NCBI GenBank assembly: GCA_003574785.1
Contig: QORU01000016.1
Span: 62,001-126,000 of the forward strand
Direction of reading: 5' to 3'
Origin: Taklimakanibacter deserti
Lineage (GTDB): Bacteria > Pseudomonadota > Alphaproteobacteria > Rhizobiales > Aestuariivirgaceae
Length of the DNA: 64,000 bases
Below, piece after piece: positions 45,275 through 53,433 of the stretch. The position numbers and the translations under genes were made by a program. Positions within the stretch are counted from its first letter, which is position 1; every line of letters starts with the position of its first letter. The notes beneath the pieces are model-generated. The model was not told the origin of the DNA. It did not search any database and saw only the letters and a list, made by a program, of their open reading frames with translations.

Positions 45275-45396
45275 CCCTCATGCTGAGGCGCGACCCCGGC
45301 CTTGAGCCGGGGGAGCCTCGAAGCATGATCCAGGGACGACGATCTTGCCGCTTGCCACCCTTCGAGGGCCGCTTCGCGGCCACCTCAGGGTGAGGG
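45275..45396. repeat. Rhizobial-type intergenic palindromic element
   Basis: The ends CCCTCATGCTGAGG (45275-45288) and CCTCAGGGTGAGGG (45383-45396) pair with a two-base mismatch. Inside are hairpins CCCCGGC/GCCGGGG, GGCCGC/GCGGCC and CTCGAAG/CTTCGAG. Elements with these ends are frequent between genes in Rhizobiales, so this is probably one copy of a dispersed repeat. It occupies most of the 250-base gap after minE and leaves no room for a gene there. Confidence 0.75.
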
Positions 45397-45425
45397 TTGT
45401 GAGGCGGATCTAAACTCATCCTGGA

Positions 45426-45932
45426 CTAGCGTTTCACGTCCTGCAGGATGAGCGTAATGGCGCGGCGCAGCTTCGGCAATGTCTGCTTCTGCTTTGCAGT
45501 CTCCGCGCGGATTTTTTCGATGGCCGCCTCAAGCTTCGCAGTCTCCGCGCGGGCTTTTTCGATGGCCGCTTCGAGCTTCGAAGTGTCCGCGCGGGTTTTT
45601 TCGATGGCCGCCTCCAGCTCGGCCTCGCGCTCGCTTCCTTTCTCAGGGGCGCTCGTTTTTGCTTTGCAGGGCCGAAAGATTCGGCCCCGCGTGTAGACCA
45701 GATCGTTTTGGCGTTGTTCGGTACTGTCGTCGTAGAGGATCAAGTCGACACCGGTTATGTCACGCCGGTCAGTCAGGCGTTCATCGGGCTTGCCCTCGAC
45801 CCTCAATATCCAGCTGTCATCCCCCTGAGAGAGCAACAACTGCGCGCCTTCCGAACACCATTTCAGCGTCTCGGCGGCGTCAGCGCCTGCCGTGCCGCAG
45901 AACAACACCATCAAGGCCAGGAGTTTGCGCAT
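45426..45932 (-). CDS. Secreted protein with a 14-residue triple coiled-coil repeat
   Basis: Encodes 168 residues. A signal peptide (MRKLLALMVLFCGTAGADA) precedes a small domain (about 20-95) with WCSEGAQLLLSQGDDSWILR, then three 14-residue units at residues 106-147: LEAAIEKTRADTSK, LEAAIEKARAETAK, LEAAIEKIRAETAK. Each unit is two heptads, giving a short coiled coil that ends in a basic tail. The repeat is also visible in DNA (three 42-base units, 45492-45617). Function unknown. Confidence 0.72.
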   Translation of the reverse strand: MRKLLALMVLFCGTAGADAAETLKWCSEGAQLLLSQGDDSWILRVEGKPDERLTDRRDITGVDLILYDDSTEQRQNDLVYTRGRIFRPCKAKTSAPEKGSEREAELEAAIEKTRADTSKLEAAIEKARAETAKLEAAIEKIRAETAKQKQTLPKLRRAITLILQDVKR

Positions 45933-46121
45933 TTCGAGCCCCTCGTTATTCGTGTCTCAATTCTTTCGGGATCAACGCGATTTTTCACGAATGCCGCCGC
46001 AAGCCCGGCCGCGTGATCGTCGCCTTCGTCGCCATAAGCCGCAGTGTTGCGCCAATGGCCGGCGATTGCCAAGCGGGATCGAGCGGCGAGGCGGATTGCC
46101 CGGGCACATGCCGGCAGAGCG

Positions 46122-46472
46122 TCAGTCGAAGAGCCACCACCGTTTGTAATGTCCGGAATAAGGAGATGAGCGGTAATACGGCCGATAGGTGCTCTTACAG
46201 GGCCGATCAGAGCCGTAACGGGGCAGATAATATCCATAGTAGGGTGGACAAGGGTAGGACGACCGAAGGTGCTCGCGGTAGCGTCGGTATCGGGCCTCGC
46301 AGCGACCGTCCCGGCAATAGCGCCGGTAGTGGACCTGGACAAGATTGCCGTTGCTTGCGGCATCGATCTTCACCGGTCCGGTTTGTGGCATGGCCTGGCT
46401 CGAGGTTGGGACGGTAAAAACAGCGCTGATCAAAACAGCGGCGGCGATGGCCAATATCCTGAAGTTGATCAC
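46122..46472 (-). CDS. Small secreted Arg/Tyr-rich protein (paralogue of 46842-47090)
   Basis: Encodes 116 residues from GTG 46472, chosen because GAGGAGG lies nine bases upstream. The signal peptide is MINFRILAIAAAVLISAVFT plus VPTSSQA. The mature start MPQTGPVKIDAASNGNLVQV then HYRRY closely matches the divergent gene at 46842. The rest is basic and aromatic (RYRRYREHLRSSYPCPPYYG, YYLPRYG, KSTYRPYYRSSPYSG) with four to five cysteines. Similar small basic secreted proteins occur in rhizobia; role unknown. Confidence 0.65.
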   Translation of the reverse strand: MINFRILAIAAAVLISAVFTVPTSSQAMPQTGPVKIDAASNGNLVQVHYRRYCRDGRCEARYRRYREHLRSSYPCPPYYGYYLPRYGSDRPCKSTYRPYYRSSPYSGHYKRWWLFD

Positions 46473-46548
46473 GGCAAGGGGCCTCCTCGCTAGGGCAAGT
46501 CCAGGGCAGTTTGGCATGTCCGCACCCTGATTGCGATAGGCAGTGCCC

Positions 46549-46664
46549 CTAGAGCAAATCCCGCCAAAGTTGAAGACTTTGGCGATAAGGATTTGCTCCA
46601 GGATATTGATTTGCTGCGAATCCTTTTCGGCGAAGTGATTCCACTTCGCCGGGATACGCGCTAG
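46549..46664. repeat. Intergenic palindromic element with CTAGAGC/GCGCTAG ends
   Basis: The element runs from CTAGAGCAAATCC to GGGATACGCGCTAG. It contains two hairpins: AAATCCCGCCAAAG/CTTTGGCGATAAGGATTT and CGGCGAAGTG/CACTTCGCCG. Ends and internal structure resemble RIME-like dispersed repeats of rhizobia. It lies in the 370-base gap between two divergent secreted-protein genes; nothing else is recognised there except the promoters. Confidence 0.65.
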
Positions 46665-46841
46665 GTCCAATGATGTGTCTTTGATCAGGCCATCTGAGTT
46701 TTAGCGAAAGAAGGCAAGACCCGCTGGATCTAGGAACGATCCTTCCCGCCGAACGTTGGTTTTGTCGAGGCGCCATGTATCCGGTGATGCGCCGGCGTGG
46801 GCCGGGCGCCTGACTCCTCAATGAAAAAAGGAGGATCTATC

Positions 46842-47090
46842 GTGTTTAACATCAAAGTATTAGCCGTGGCCACAGCCGTTTCGGCAGGTGTCGTTTTTGC
46901 TATGCCAGCGCCAAGCCAGGCCATGCCCCAGGCTGCGCCGGTAAAGATCGATGCGACAATCAACGGCAATCTGGCTCAGGTTCATTATAGGAAGTATAAG
47001 CATAGGCACTATCGCCGGTATCATCGGCACTATCGCGGGTCCTATGTAGGCATACGTATCTGGCCGCCACTGTGTATCGGAATTTGCTGA
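46842..47090 (+). CDS. Small secreted His/Arg/Tyr-rich protein (paralogue of 46122-46472)
   Basis: Encodes 82 residues from GTG 46842; AAGGAGG ends seven bases upstream. The signal peptide is MFNIKVLAVATAVSAGVVFA plus MPAPSQA. The mature start MPQAAPVKIDATINGNLAQV then HYRKYKHRHYRRYHRHYRGS aligns with its divergent paralogue; the C-terminus is VGIRIWPPLCIGIC. The longer ATG at 46797 is rejected because it lacks a ribosome site and runs through it. A strong terminator follows. Confidence 0.68.
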   Translation: MFNIKVLAVATAVSAGVVFAMPAPSQAMPQAAPVKIDATINGNLAQVHYRKYKHRHYRRYHRHYRGSYVGIRIWPPLCIGIC

Positions 47091-47111
47091 CGGATCGACA
47101 ACAAGTTGAAG

Positions 47112-47140
47112 GCCCGCATGGCCAGCCCATGCGGGCTTTT
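47112..47140 (+). terminator. Rho-independent terminator
   Basis: GCCCGCATGG (47112-47121), loop CCAGC, CCATGCGGGC (47127-47136), then TTTT. A textbook terminator 21 bases after the small secreted-protein gene. Confidence 0.85.
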
Positions 47141-47341
47141 CATTTCTGCCGGCAGACCCAATGATTGCTACAGTTTGCTTCGGCGTGTCTGTCGGTCAAT
47201 CGAATACACTATTGCGTAGCGCAACTTAAGGCAGTGTCTGAACCAGCCCTCCTTCGCTAAAGCTCCCTCCTTCGCCAAAGGCTTCGGAGGGCACGGCTCG
47301 GCACCCGAAGCCCGTCGGGGCGAAGGGTGGTCGGAGGGCAC

Positions 47342-47514
47342 CCTGCTTCGTGGGAGAAAATCGCCAATCCTGCGAAGCGCGCAGCGCGAGGCAGGATCGC
47401 TGGAGACTGTGAAAGGCCCTCCTTCGCTAAAGCTTCGGAGGGCATCCTGCTTCGTAGGAAGAGGATCGCCAATCCTGCGAAGCGCGCAGCGCGAAGCAGG
47501 ATGGCTGGGAGACT
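47342..47514. repeat. Tandem repeat containing the 3' end of tRNA-Gln
   Basis: Copy A (47342-47408) and copy B (47445-47514) are about 85-90 percent alike: CCTGCTTCGTgGGAgaAaAT, CGCCAATCCTGCGAAGCGCG, CAGCGCGAgGCAGGATcGCT, GGAGACT. In copy B the last bases (GGCTGGGAGACT) are the 3' end of tRNA-Gln, so copy A carries a degenerate tRNA tail. A CCCTCCTTCGCTAAAGC...CTTCGGAGGGC palindrome precedes each copy. The 410-base gap 47091-47501 holds this, the terminator and no gene. Confidence 0.7.
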
Positions 47515-47575
47515 AGGAATCGAACCTAGATTGACGGAGTCAAAGTCCGCTGTCCTACCGTTAGACGATCTCCCA
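47502..47575 (-). tRNA. tRNA-Gln (anticodon UUG), CCA encoded
   Basis: On the minus strand TGGGAGATCGTCTAACGGTA begins the acceptor and D arm. The anticodon loop is CTTTGAC with anticodon TTG. The T loop is GGTTCGATTCC. The 3' acceptor strand CTCCCA, discriminator G and CCA complete a 74-base tRNA. Confidence 0.97.
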
Positions 47576-47646
47576 AGGAGCCGGGCTGTAAATGGGCCAC
47601 CGGCAAGCCATCGTCAATCGCCGGCAGGAAATTGCGGGCGCTTGCC

Positions 47647-48153
47647 TCATCCCGTCCGTATCGGTCCTTCCATCACGACCGCAGGCAATGAGATGTCCGG
47701 GGCGAGCGGAAGCTCGATCCAGCCCACCGGAACCAATCCGATGCCCTTATAGAACGGCTCTGCGTTGAAGCTCGAATAGGCCTGGAACATCTTGGCTCCG
47801 GCTTTCGCCGCCGCCCGCGCGCATTCACCAAAGATGGCGCGCCCGACCCCCTTGCGCGCAAAGGCCGGGTCGGTCGCGAAATGCCTCAGGTGAGCCAGGC
47901 CGGGTGTGATCTCCGTCGTGCCGGGGCGTTCGAGCGTCCAGCCGCCGCATCCGAGCATGCAGCCCGAGCCTTCCTCTTCCGCGACATAGTAGGTGCCGGA
48001 CTTCAGCAAGTCGGTGTTGACCTTGGTCACGACCGGCAGGGCCGCGGCCAGGCTTTCCGGACCGTAGGCCGAAGCCATCAATGTGGGAAAGGCCCGCTTC
48101 AGAAGCCTGCCGATCTCGGCTGCATCATCAAGCGAGGCCGTGCGGACTCTCAA
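47647..48153 (-). CDS. GNAT-family N-acetyltransferase
   Basis: Encodes 168 residues. MRVRTASLDDAAEIGRLLKR is the usual GNAT start; LRHFATDPAFARKGVGRAIF contains the acetyl-CoA binding R/Q-x-x-G-x-G/A loop (RKGVG). AKMFQAYSSFNAEPFYKGIG resembles the last beta strand and helix. Substrate unknown. Tandem with a membrane protein gene upstream (nine bases). Confidence 0.85.
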   Translation of the reverse strand: MRVRTASLDDAAEIGRLLKRAFPTLMASAYGPESLAAALPVVTKVNTDLLKSGTYYVAEEEGSGCMLGCGGWTLERPGTTEITPGLAHLRHFATDPAFARKGVGRAIFGECARAAAKAGAKMFQAYSSFNAEPFYKGIGLVPVGWIELPLAPDISLPAVVMEGPIRTG

Positions 48154-48161
48154 CGCCGCGC

Positions 48162-48620
48162 TCAGGCCGGCAGCAGACGATCGAAATCGCGGATCCGGCG
48201 AAACCGCTTCCAGCCCGAGGTCGTCTGGATCGCCACAGTCCCGTCTTCAAGGGTGAGGACGGTGTGGTCGCGGTAGGTCCCTTCCTTGACGATCGGAGGA
48301 TCGCGGCGCGGACTGTAATCGGGGACATTGGCGAAGATGTCACGCTGAGAGCCGGCTGCGGGCGCGCCTTGTTCATCCTGGTCCCTGATATAGGCGGCGA
48401 GACCTTCGATGTTGTCGGCCACGCGCTGATTGACGGCGATGAGCTGTCCGAACCCCAGGGCAAGGATGCCGATCACGATCGCGGCGACCGCCAGGTTCAG
48501 AAAGAACGACGCGGAGAACGAAAACGATTCTCCTGTCACGAGCGGCATCAGCGCCAAAGCTACGAGAATGAGCGCCACTGCGATTGCGACCGCACCGACG
48601 ACCCGCAAGATATTCGCCAT
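48162..48620 (-). CDS. Hypothetical protein with two membrane helices
   Basis: Encodes 152 residues. Two hydrophobic segments (about 5-28: ILRVVGAVAIAVALILVALA; about 38-62: SFFLNLAVAAIVIGILALGF) precede a soluble C-terminal part ending DHTVLTLEDGTVAIQTTSGW KRFRRIRDFDRLLP. ATG 48620 is chosen over a much longer frame with no support. Family not recognised. Likely co-transcribed with the acetyltransferase downstream. Confidence 0.7.
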   Translation of the reverse strand: MANILRVVGAVAIAVALILVALALMPLVTGESFSFSASFFLNLAVAAIVIGILALGFGQLIAVNQRVADNIEGLAAYIRDQDEQGAPAAGSQRDIFANVPDYSPRRDPPIVKEGTYRDHTVLTLEDGTVAIQTTSGWKRFRRIRDFDRLLPA

Positions 48621-48836
48621 CTCCGCCAACCCCTTTTCCCCTCGATGGGGATGGTGCGCCCGACATGGCGGCAAAGCAAGAGAGTGCAACGGCGGACGAC
48701 CGACAACATGACTACGCGCGAAAACAGACTTGCAGTCCGCCCAAAAGTGAATACCATTCCGTTTTGATCCGGGGCAAACCAAGACGCCACTTTCGGGTCC
48801 AACAGGAAGAAACACTGGGGATAAAGGGAGCTCAGC

Positions 48837-50006
48837 ATGGGAAGGCAGGGTCTGCTCGCGGCCGGCATGGTCGCGCTATCGTTGTTTTCAGTTTCGGCAT
48901 GGGCACAGGACAAGCCGGTCTTCGGACTGGTCATGTCCTTCAGCGGCTGGTTCCAGCCGATCGATGCCGACACCATTGCCGGCGCCAAGCTCGCGGTCGA
49001 TGACATCAACGCGGCAGGCGGCGTGCTCGGCCAGCCGATCGAGCTCGTCGAGTTCGACAACAAGTCGGAGCCGCCGCTCGGCGCCGATGGCGCGATCGAT
49101 GTGATAGCCAAGGGCGCCAAGGCGATCCTCTTCCCGTCGGATTTCGACTTCGGCGCGCCGGGCGCCTTCGTCGCCCAGCAGAAGAACGTCATTGCCTTCT
49201 CGGCGGCGTCCGATCCGAAATTCGGCGTCCAGGGCGTAGGCCCCTTGGCCTATTCGATCTCCAATGCCGGCCAGGCGCAGGGCGCCTTGATGGCCGAATG
49301 GGCCTACAACAAAAAGGGCTGGAAGAAAGCCTATGTGCTGCTCGACAACACGATCTCCTACACCAAGTCGCTGTGCGGCAGCTTCGCCGAGCGCTGGAAG
49401 GAAATCGCCGGCGCCGATGCTCTCCTCGGCGATGACACCTTCCTCAACGGCGACGCCTCGATCACGGCACAGGTGTCGCGCATCACGGGGCTCGCCGAAA
49501 AGCCCGACCTCGTCTTTCTCTGCTCCTATGCGCCGGGTGGGCCAAGCGCGATCCGCCAGATGCGCGCCGCCGGCATCGAGGCCGCCGTGCTCACCGGCGA
49601 ATCGATGGATGGCGACTACTGGATCGGCAGCGTGCCGGGCTTGAGCAATTTCTACGTCGTGAATTACGGCTCCAAATATGGCGACGATCCGGATCCGGAA
49701 GTGAATGCCTTCTTCGAGCGCTTCGAGAAGAAATACGGTAAGAAGGCCGACGTCTCCTATGGCCTGCGCGGCTATTCCGCCGTTCAGGCCTGGGCCAAGG
49801 CGGCCAACAAGGCGGGCTCGCTCGACGGCGACAAGGTGGCGGCGGTGCTCAACACCTTCGACAAGGAGCCGCTGGCGATCGGACCGACGACCTTTACGAG
49901 CGATCTCCATATTGCGACCACTCGTCCGATGGCGATCATCGGGGTCCAGGGCGGCAAATTCGCCGCCGAAGGGCGCTTCTCGGTCGAGAAGTTCCCGAAA
50001 TTCTGA
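48837..50006 (+). CDS. Branched-chain-amino-acid-type ABC transporter substrate-binding protein
   Basis: Encodes 389 residues. The signal peptide is MGRQGLLAAGMVALSLFSVS plus AWA. The mature protein is a type I periplasmic binding fold: GLVMSFSGWFQPIDADTIAG, LAVDDINAAGGVLGQPIELV, AYVLLDNTISYTKSLCGSFA and YGLRGYSAVQAWAKAANKAG. First gene of a complete five-gene transporter. The ligand is unknown; coupling to hydrolase genes suggests an amide or aromatic compound and not an ordinary amino acid. Confidence 0.9.
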   Translation: MGRQGLLAAGMVALSLFSVSAWAQDKPVFGLVMSFSGWFQPIDADTIAGAKLAVDDINAAGGVLGQPIELVEFDNKSEPPLGADGAIDVIAKGAKAILFPSDFDFGAPGAFVAQQKNVIAFSAASDPKFGVQGVGPLAYSISNAGQAQGALMAEWAYNKKGWKKAYVLLDNTISYTKSLCGSFAERWKEIAGADALLGDDTFLNGDASITAQVSRITGLAEKPDLVFLCSYAPGGPSAIRQMRAAGIEAAVLTGESMDGDYWIGSVPGLSNFYVVNYGSKYGDDPDPEVNAFFERFEKKYGKKADVSYGLRGYSAVQAWAKAANKAGSLDGDKVAAVLNTFDKEPLAIGPTTFTSDLHIATTRPMAIIGVQGGKFAAEGRFSVEKFPKF

Positions 50007-50039
50007 CCGGCGGCACACGGCTCAAGGGGAGGTAGCGTC

Positions 50040-50759
50040 TTGGACCTCGCGGCCGAGCGTGTTTCGGTCCGCTTCGGCGGCCTGATGGCGAATGAGGACG
50101 TGTCGCTCGCCGTGGCGCCAGGCGAAGTCCTGGGCCTCATCGGGCCCAATGGCGCGGGCAAGACCACGCTGGTCAACATCCTGTCGGGATTCCAGCGCCC
50201 GCATGCGGGCTCGGTCAGACTCGCCGGACGCGACATGACCGGGCTCAAGCCGGCGGCCTTCGCGCAAGCCGGCATCGTGCGCACCTTCCAGGCGGTGCGG
50301 TTGTTCCCAAGGCTTACGGTCGCCGAGAATGTCGAGGTCGGCCTGGTAGCGCGGGGCATGCGCCGTACTGCAGCGAGGCGGGAGGCCCTTGCGATGCTGG
50401 CCGATCTCGAGCTCCAGCACTGTGCCGCTCTGACGGCGAGCGCCTTGAGCTATGGCGAGGAGCGGCGCGTCGGACTGGCGCGCGCCCTTGCCCTCGAGCC
50501 GCGCTTCCTGCTGCTGGACGAGCCGGCGGCCGGACTGGCCAGTGCCGAGGCCGAGAAGCTGAAGCGCTCGATCATCGCGATCCGCGACCGTTGCGGCTGC
50601 GGCATCCTGGTCATCGAGCACAATATGGCGCTGGTCATGAGCCTCTGCGATCGCGTTCACGTGCTGGGCGGCGGCAGGACCATCGCCGCAGGATTGCCGG
50701 ACGAAATCAGAATCGACCCGGCCGTGCGCACCGCTTATCTCGGCAGCACGGCGGCATGA
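50040..50759 (+). CDS. ABC transporter ATP-binding protein, LivG type
   Basis: Encodes 239 residues from TTG 50040, eight bases after GGGGAGG. Walker A GLIGPNGAGKTTLVNILSGF, the branched-chain type insertion FQAVRLFPRLTVAENVEVGL, ABC signature LSYGEERRVGLARAL (YG in place of SG) and Walker B RFLLLDEPAAGLASAEAEKL. Overlaps the next ATPase by four bases (ATGA). Confidence 0.92.
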   Translation: MDLAAERVSVRFGGLMANEDVSLAVAPGEVLGLIGPNGAGKTTLVNILSGFQRPHAGSVRLAGRDMTGLKPAAFAQAGIVRTFQAVRLFPRLTVAENVEVGLVARGMRRTAARREALAMLADLELQHCAALTASALSYGEERRVGLARALALEPRFLLLDEPAAGLASAEAEKLKRSIIAIRDRCGCGILVIEHNMALVMSLCDRVHVLGGGRTIAAGLPDEIRIDPAVRTAYLGSTAA

Positions 50760-51520
50760 GCGCGCCCGTCAATCCACCCGCCGGTGCGTGCCTGGTCGAT
50801 GTGCAGGGCCTCGTCATACGCTATGGCGGCGTCGCTGCTGTGCAAGGGGTCGATCTCAGGGTGCATGAAGGCGAGGCGGTCGCGATCATCGGGCCGAATG
50901 GCGCGGGCAAGACGTCGCTGGTGTCGGCCATCGCCGGCATTGTGCCGCCTGCCGCCGGAACGATCGAGCGCGCCGGCATGCCCGCGCGCGGACAAGCCTT
51001 GTCGGATGTCGTGCGCCACGGCATCGCGCTCGTTCCGGAAGGCCGCAACATCTTCGGCGGCCTCACCGTGCTCGAGAACCTGCGCCTCGGCGCAACCATA
51101 CGCCGCGACGGCGAGATCCTATCCGACATCGACGCCGTGTTCGGCGACTTTCCCATTCTCGGCGAGCGCCGCGACCAGCCGGCCGGCCAGCTTTCGGGCG
51201 GCGAACAGCAGATGCTGGCGATCGCCAGGGCCACGCTTTCGCGGCCGCGCTTGCTGATCCTCGACGAGCCATCGCTCGGTCTCGCACCTGCGATCGTCGA
51301 CAAGGTCTATGCCTTGCTGCGCCAGATCCGCGACCGAGGCGTTGCGCTTCTGGTGGTCGAGCAGAACGCCGCCCGCGCCTTCGCGCTCGCCGATCGCGCC
51401 TGCGTGATGAGCAGGGGGACCTTCACGCTGACGGGAACGCCTGACGAGATCCGGCGTCAGGAGAGCTTCGATGCCGCCTATTTCGGCGTGGCGATGTCGG
51501 CCGGACCGGGTGTCCCATGA
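50756..51520 (+). CDS. ABC transporter ATP-binding protein, LivF type
   Basis: Encodes 254 residues. Walker A AIIGPNGAGKTSLVSAIAGI, LVPEGRNIFGGLTVLENLRL (typical LivF), signature LSGGEQQMLAIARAT and Walker B LLILDEPSLGLAPAIVDKVY. ATG 50756 overlaps the upstream stop; the long frame starting at 50591 is a shadow of livG. Ends overlapping the permease gene (ATGA). Confidence 0.93.
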   Translation: MSAPVNPPAGACLVDVQGLVIRYGGVAAVQGVDLRVHEGEAVAIIGPNGAGKTSLVSAIAGIVPPAAGTIERAGMPARGQALSDVVRHGIALVPEGRNIFGGLTVLENLRLGATIRRDGEILSDIDAVFGDFPILGERRDQPAGQLSGGEQQMLAIARATLSRPRLLILDEPSLGLAPAIVDKVYALLRQIRDRGVALLVVEQNAARAFALADRACVMSRGTFTLTGTPDEIRRQESFDAAYFGVAMSAGPGVP

Positions 51521-52404
51521 TCGGGCGGATGCTGCAGGTCGTGGTCGATGCCGTCAGCGTCGGCGGGCTCTATGCGCTGACCGCGCTCGGCATAGGCCTC
51601 ATCTTCGGCGTCATGCGGCTCATCAACTTCGCCCATGCGCAATTGATCACCATCGCGGGCTATGCCGTGCTTCTCCTGTTCACGGCCTCGCCGGTGCTCG
51701 CCGTGCTGGGCGCGATCATCGCCGCGGCACTGCTGGCGCTCGCCGTCGAGCGCACCGCCTTTCGCCCGTTGCGCGGCGCCGACCCTGCGATGTTGCTGAT
51801 CGCCTCCTTCGCGGTGAGCTTCTTCATCGAGAAGGTGATGATCATGCTGGTCGGCTCGCGGCCCAAGGGCGTCGACTTCCTGCCGGCCTTGGCGGGCCAG
51901 GTGGAAGTGTTGGGCATCAGGCTGCAGCTCCTGCAGCTCGTCACCATCCTGGTCAGCCTGGTGCTGCTCATCGGCACGACATGGTTCCTGAAATCGACCC
52001 GCCTTGGCCTCGAGATGCGTGCGGCGGCCGAGAACTTCCGCATGGCGGAAGTGCTGGGCGTGCGCGCCAACCGGGTCATCGCTGCCGCTTTTGCGATCAG
52101 CGGACTGCTGGCCGCCGCGGTCGCTTGCCTGTTCGTGGCGCAGACCGGGCTGGTGCAGCCGCGCATGGGCCTGCAGCTGGTCATCATCGCTTTCGTCGGC
52201 ACCGTCATCGGCGGCCTGGGCAGCCTGCCGGGAGCGGCATTCGGCGGCTTCCTGGTCGGTGTCGCCACCATCCTGCTGCAGGCCTTGCTGCCGCCCGAGC
52301 TGCGCGTCTTCCGCGAAGCCTTCCTGTTCCTCGCGGTGGCCGTGGTCCTGCTGGTCCGGCCGCAAGGCCTCATCCCGGCGCGCGGCCTCAGGGAGCGGAT
52401 CTAG
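51517..52404 (+). CDS. ABC transporter permease, LivH type
   Basis: Encodes 295 residues, about eight helices. ALGIGLIFGVMRLINFAHAQ is the LivH hallmark; MRAAAENFRMAEVLGVRANR is the coupling region and FVGTVIGGLGSLPGAAFGGF is also typical. The next gene starts on the base after its stop. Confidence 0.92.
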   Translation: MIGRMLQVVVDAVSVGGLYALTALGIGLIFGVMRLINFAHAQLITIAGYAVLLLFTASPVLAVLGAIIAAALLALAVERTAFRPLRGADPAMLLIASFAVSFFIEKVMIMLVGSRPKGVDFLPALAGQVEVLGIRLQLLQLVTILVSLVLLIGTTWFLKSTRLGLEMRAAAENFRMAEVLGVRANRVIAAAFAISGLLAAAVACLFVAQTGLVQPRMGLQLVIIAFVGTVIGGLGSLPGAAFGGFLVGVATILLQALLPPELRVFREAFLFLAVAVVLLVRPQGLIPARGLRERI

Positions 52405-53430
52405 ATGGCTTCGCTCATGCAAAGCAGATGGTTTCCGCTGGTGGCTCTCATCGTCATCGTGCTGGCGCTTGCGGGTTTGGCGGAGCTGGCGCCGGCCGTG
52501 ATGCAGCGGCGCATCACCCAGGGCCTCATCAACCTCGTCGCCGTCGTCGGCCTCTATGTCTTCGTCGGTAATTCCGGCGTGCTGTCTTTCGGCAACGTCG
52601 CCTTCATGGCGATCGGCGCTTACGTCTCGGCCCTGCTGACCATGCCGGCCGCGGCGAAGGGCGTGTTCCTGCCGGACCTGCCGGCCTTCCTGGTGAGGGC
52701 GGAATGGCCGGCGATCGCGGGCGCTCTGGCGGGCGGGCTCGCCGCCGCCATCGTCGCCTTGGTCACAGGCTTTCCGCTGATGCGCCTTTCGGGCATTTCC
52801 GCCAGCATCGCGACCTTCGCGGTGCTTGTCGTCTTCTATGTCGTGATCGGCAACTGGTCCTCGGTGACGGGCGGCCAGAACTCGCTGATGGGCCTGCCGA
52901 TCTATGTCGGCCTGTGGACCGCCGCGGGCTGGGCCGTCATCGCGATCGCCGTCGCCTTCCTGCATCAGGAATCGCGCTCAGGGCTGCTGCTCAGGGCATC
53001 GCGCGAGGACGAGGTCGCCGCCGCCGCATCGGGCGTCCGCCTGGTGGCGCACCGCCTCTTCGCCTTCGTCGTCAGCGCCTTCCTGTCGGGCATCTCAGGC
53101 GTGCTGCTCGTCCATTTCCTCGGAACCGCCCGGGTCGAGACCTTCTATCTCGATCTCACTTTCCTCATCATCGCCATGCTGGTGATCGGCGGGATGCACA
53201 GCCTGACCGGCGCGGTCCTCGGCGCCATCGTGATCACGCTGCTCGCCGAGCTGCTGCGCCAGGCGGAAGTCGGCGTCACCATCGGCGCGACGAGGCTCGC
53301 CGCCCCTTTGGGCTTCGGCGATGCCATTCTCGCCTTGCTGATGCTCATCATCATCCTCTTCCGCCCGAACGGCATCGCCGGCGGGCGCGAGATCGCGCTT
53401 CCAAAAACCCAACCGCAGACGAGGACTTGA
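52405..53430 (+). CDS. ABC transporter permease, LivM type
   Basis: Encodes 341 residues, about nine to ten helices. LYVFVGNSGVLSFGNVAFMA is the LivM signature, and LRASREDEVAAAASGVRLVA is the coupling loop. LVIGGMHSLTGAVLGAIVIT follows. Completes the five-component transporter. Confidence 0.92.
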   Translation: MASLMQSRWFPLVALIVIVLALAGLAELAPAVMQRRITQGLINLVAVVGLYVFVGNSGVLSFGNVAFMAIGAYVSALLTMPAAAKGVFLPDLPAFLVRAEWPAIAGALAGGLAAAIVALVTGFPLMRLSGISASIATFAVLVVFYVVIGNWSSVTGGQNSLMGLPIYVGLWTAAGWAVIAIAVAFLHQESRSGLLLRASREDEVAAAASGVRLVAHRLFAFVVSAFLSGISGVLLVHFLGTARVETFYLDLTFLIIAMLVIGGMHSLTGAVLGAIVITLLAELLRQAEVGVTIGATRLAAPLGFGDAILALLMLIIILFRPNGIAGGREIALPKTQPQTRT

Positions 53431-53433
53431 GAT

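Noticed and set aside
51478..52965. 495-codon open frame on the minus strand
   Set aside because: Antisense to the LivH/LivM permease genes; low-complexity charged product.
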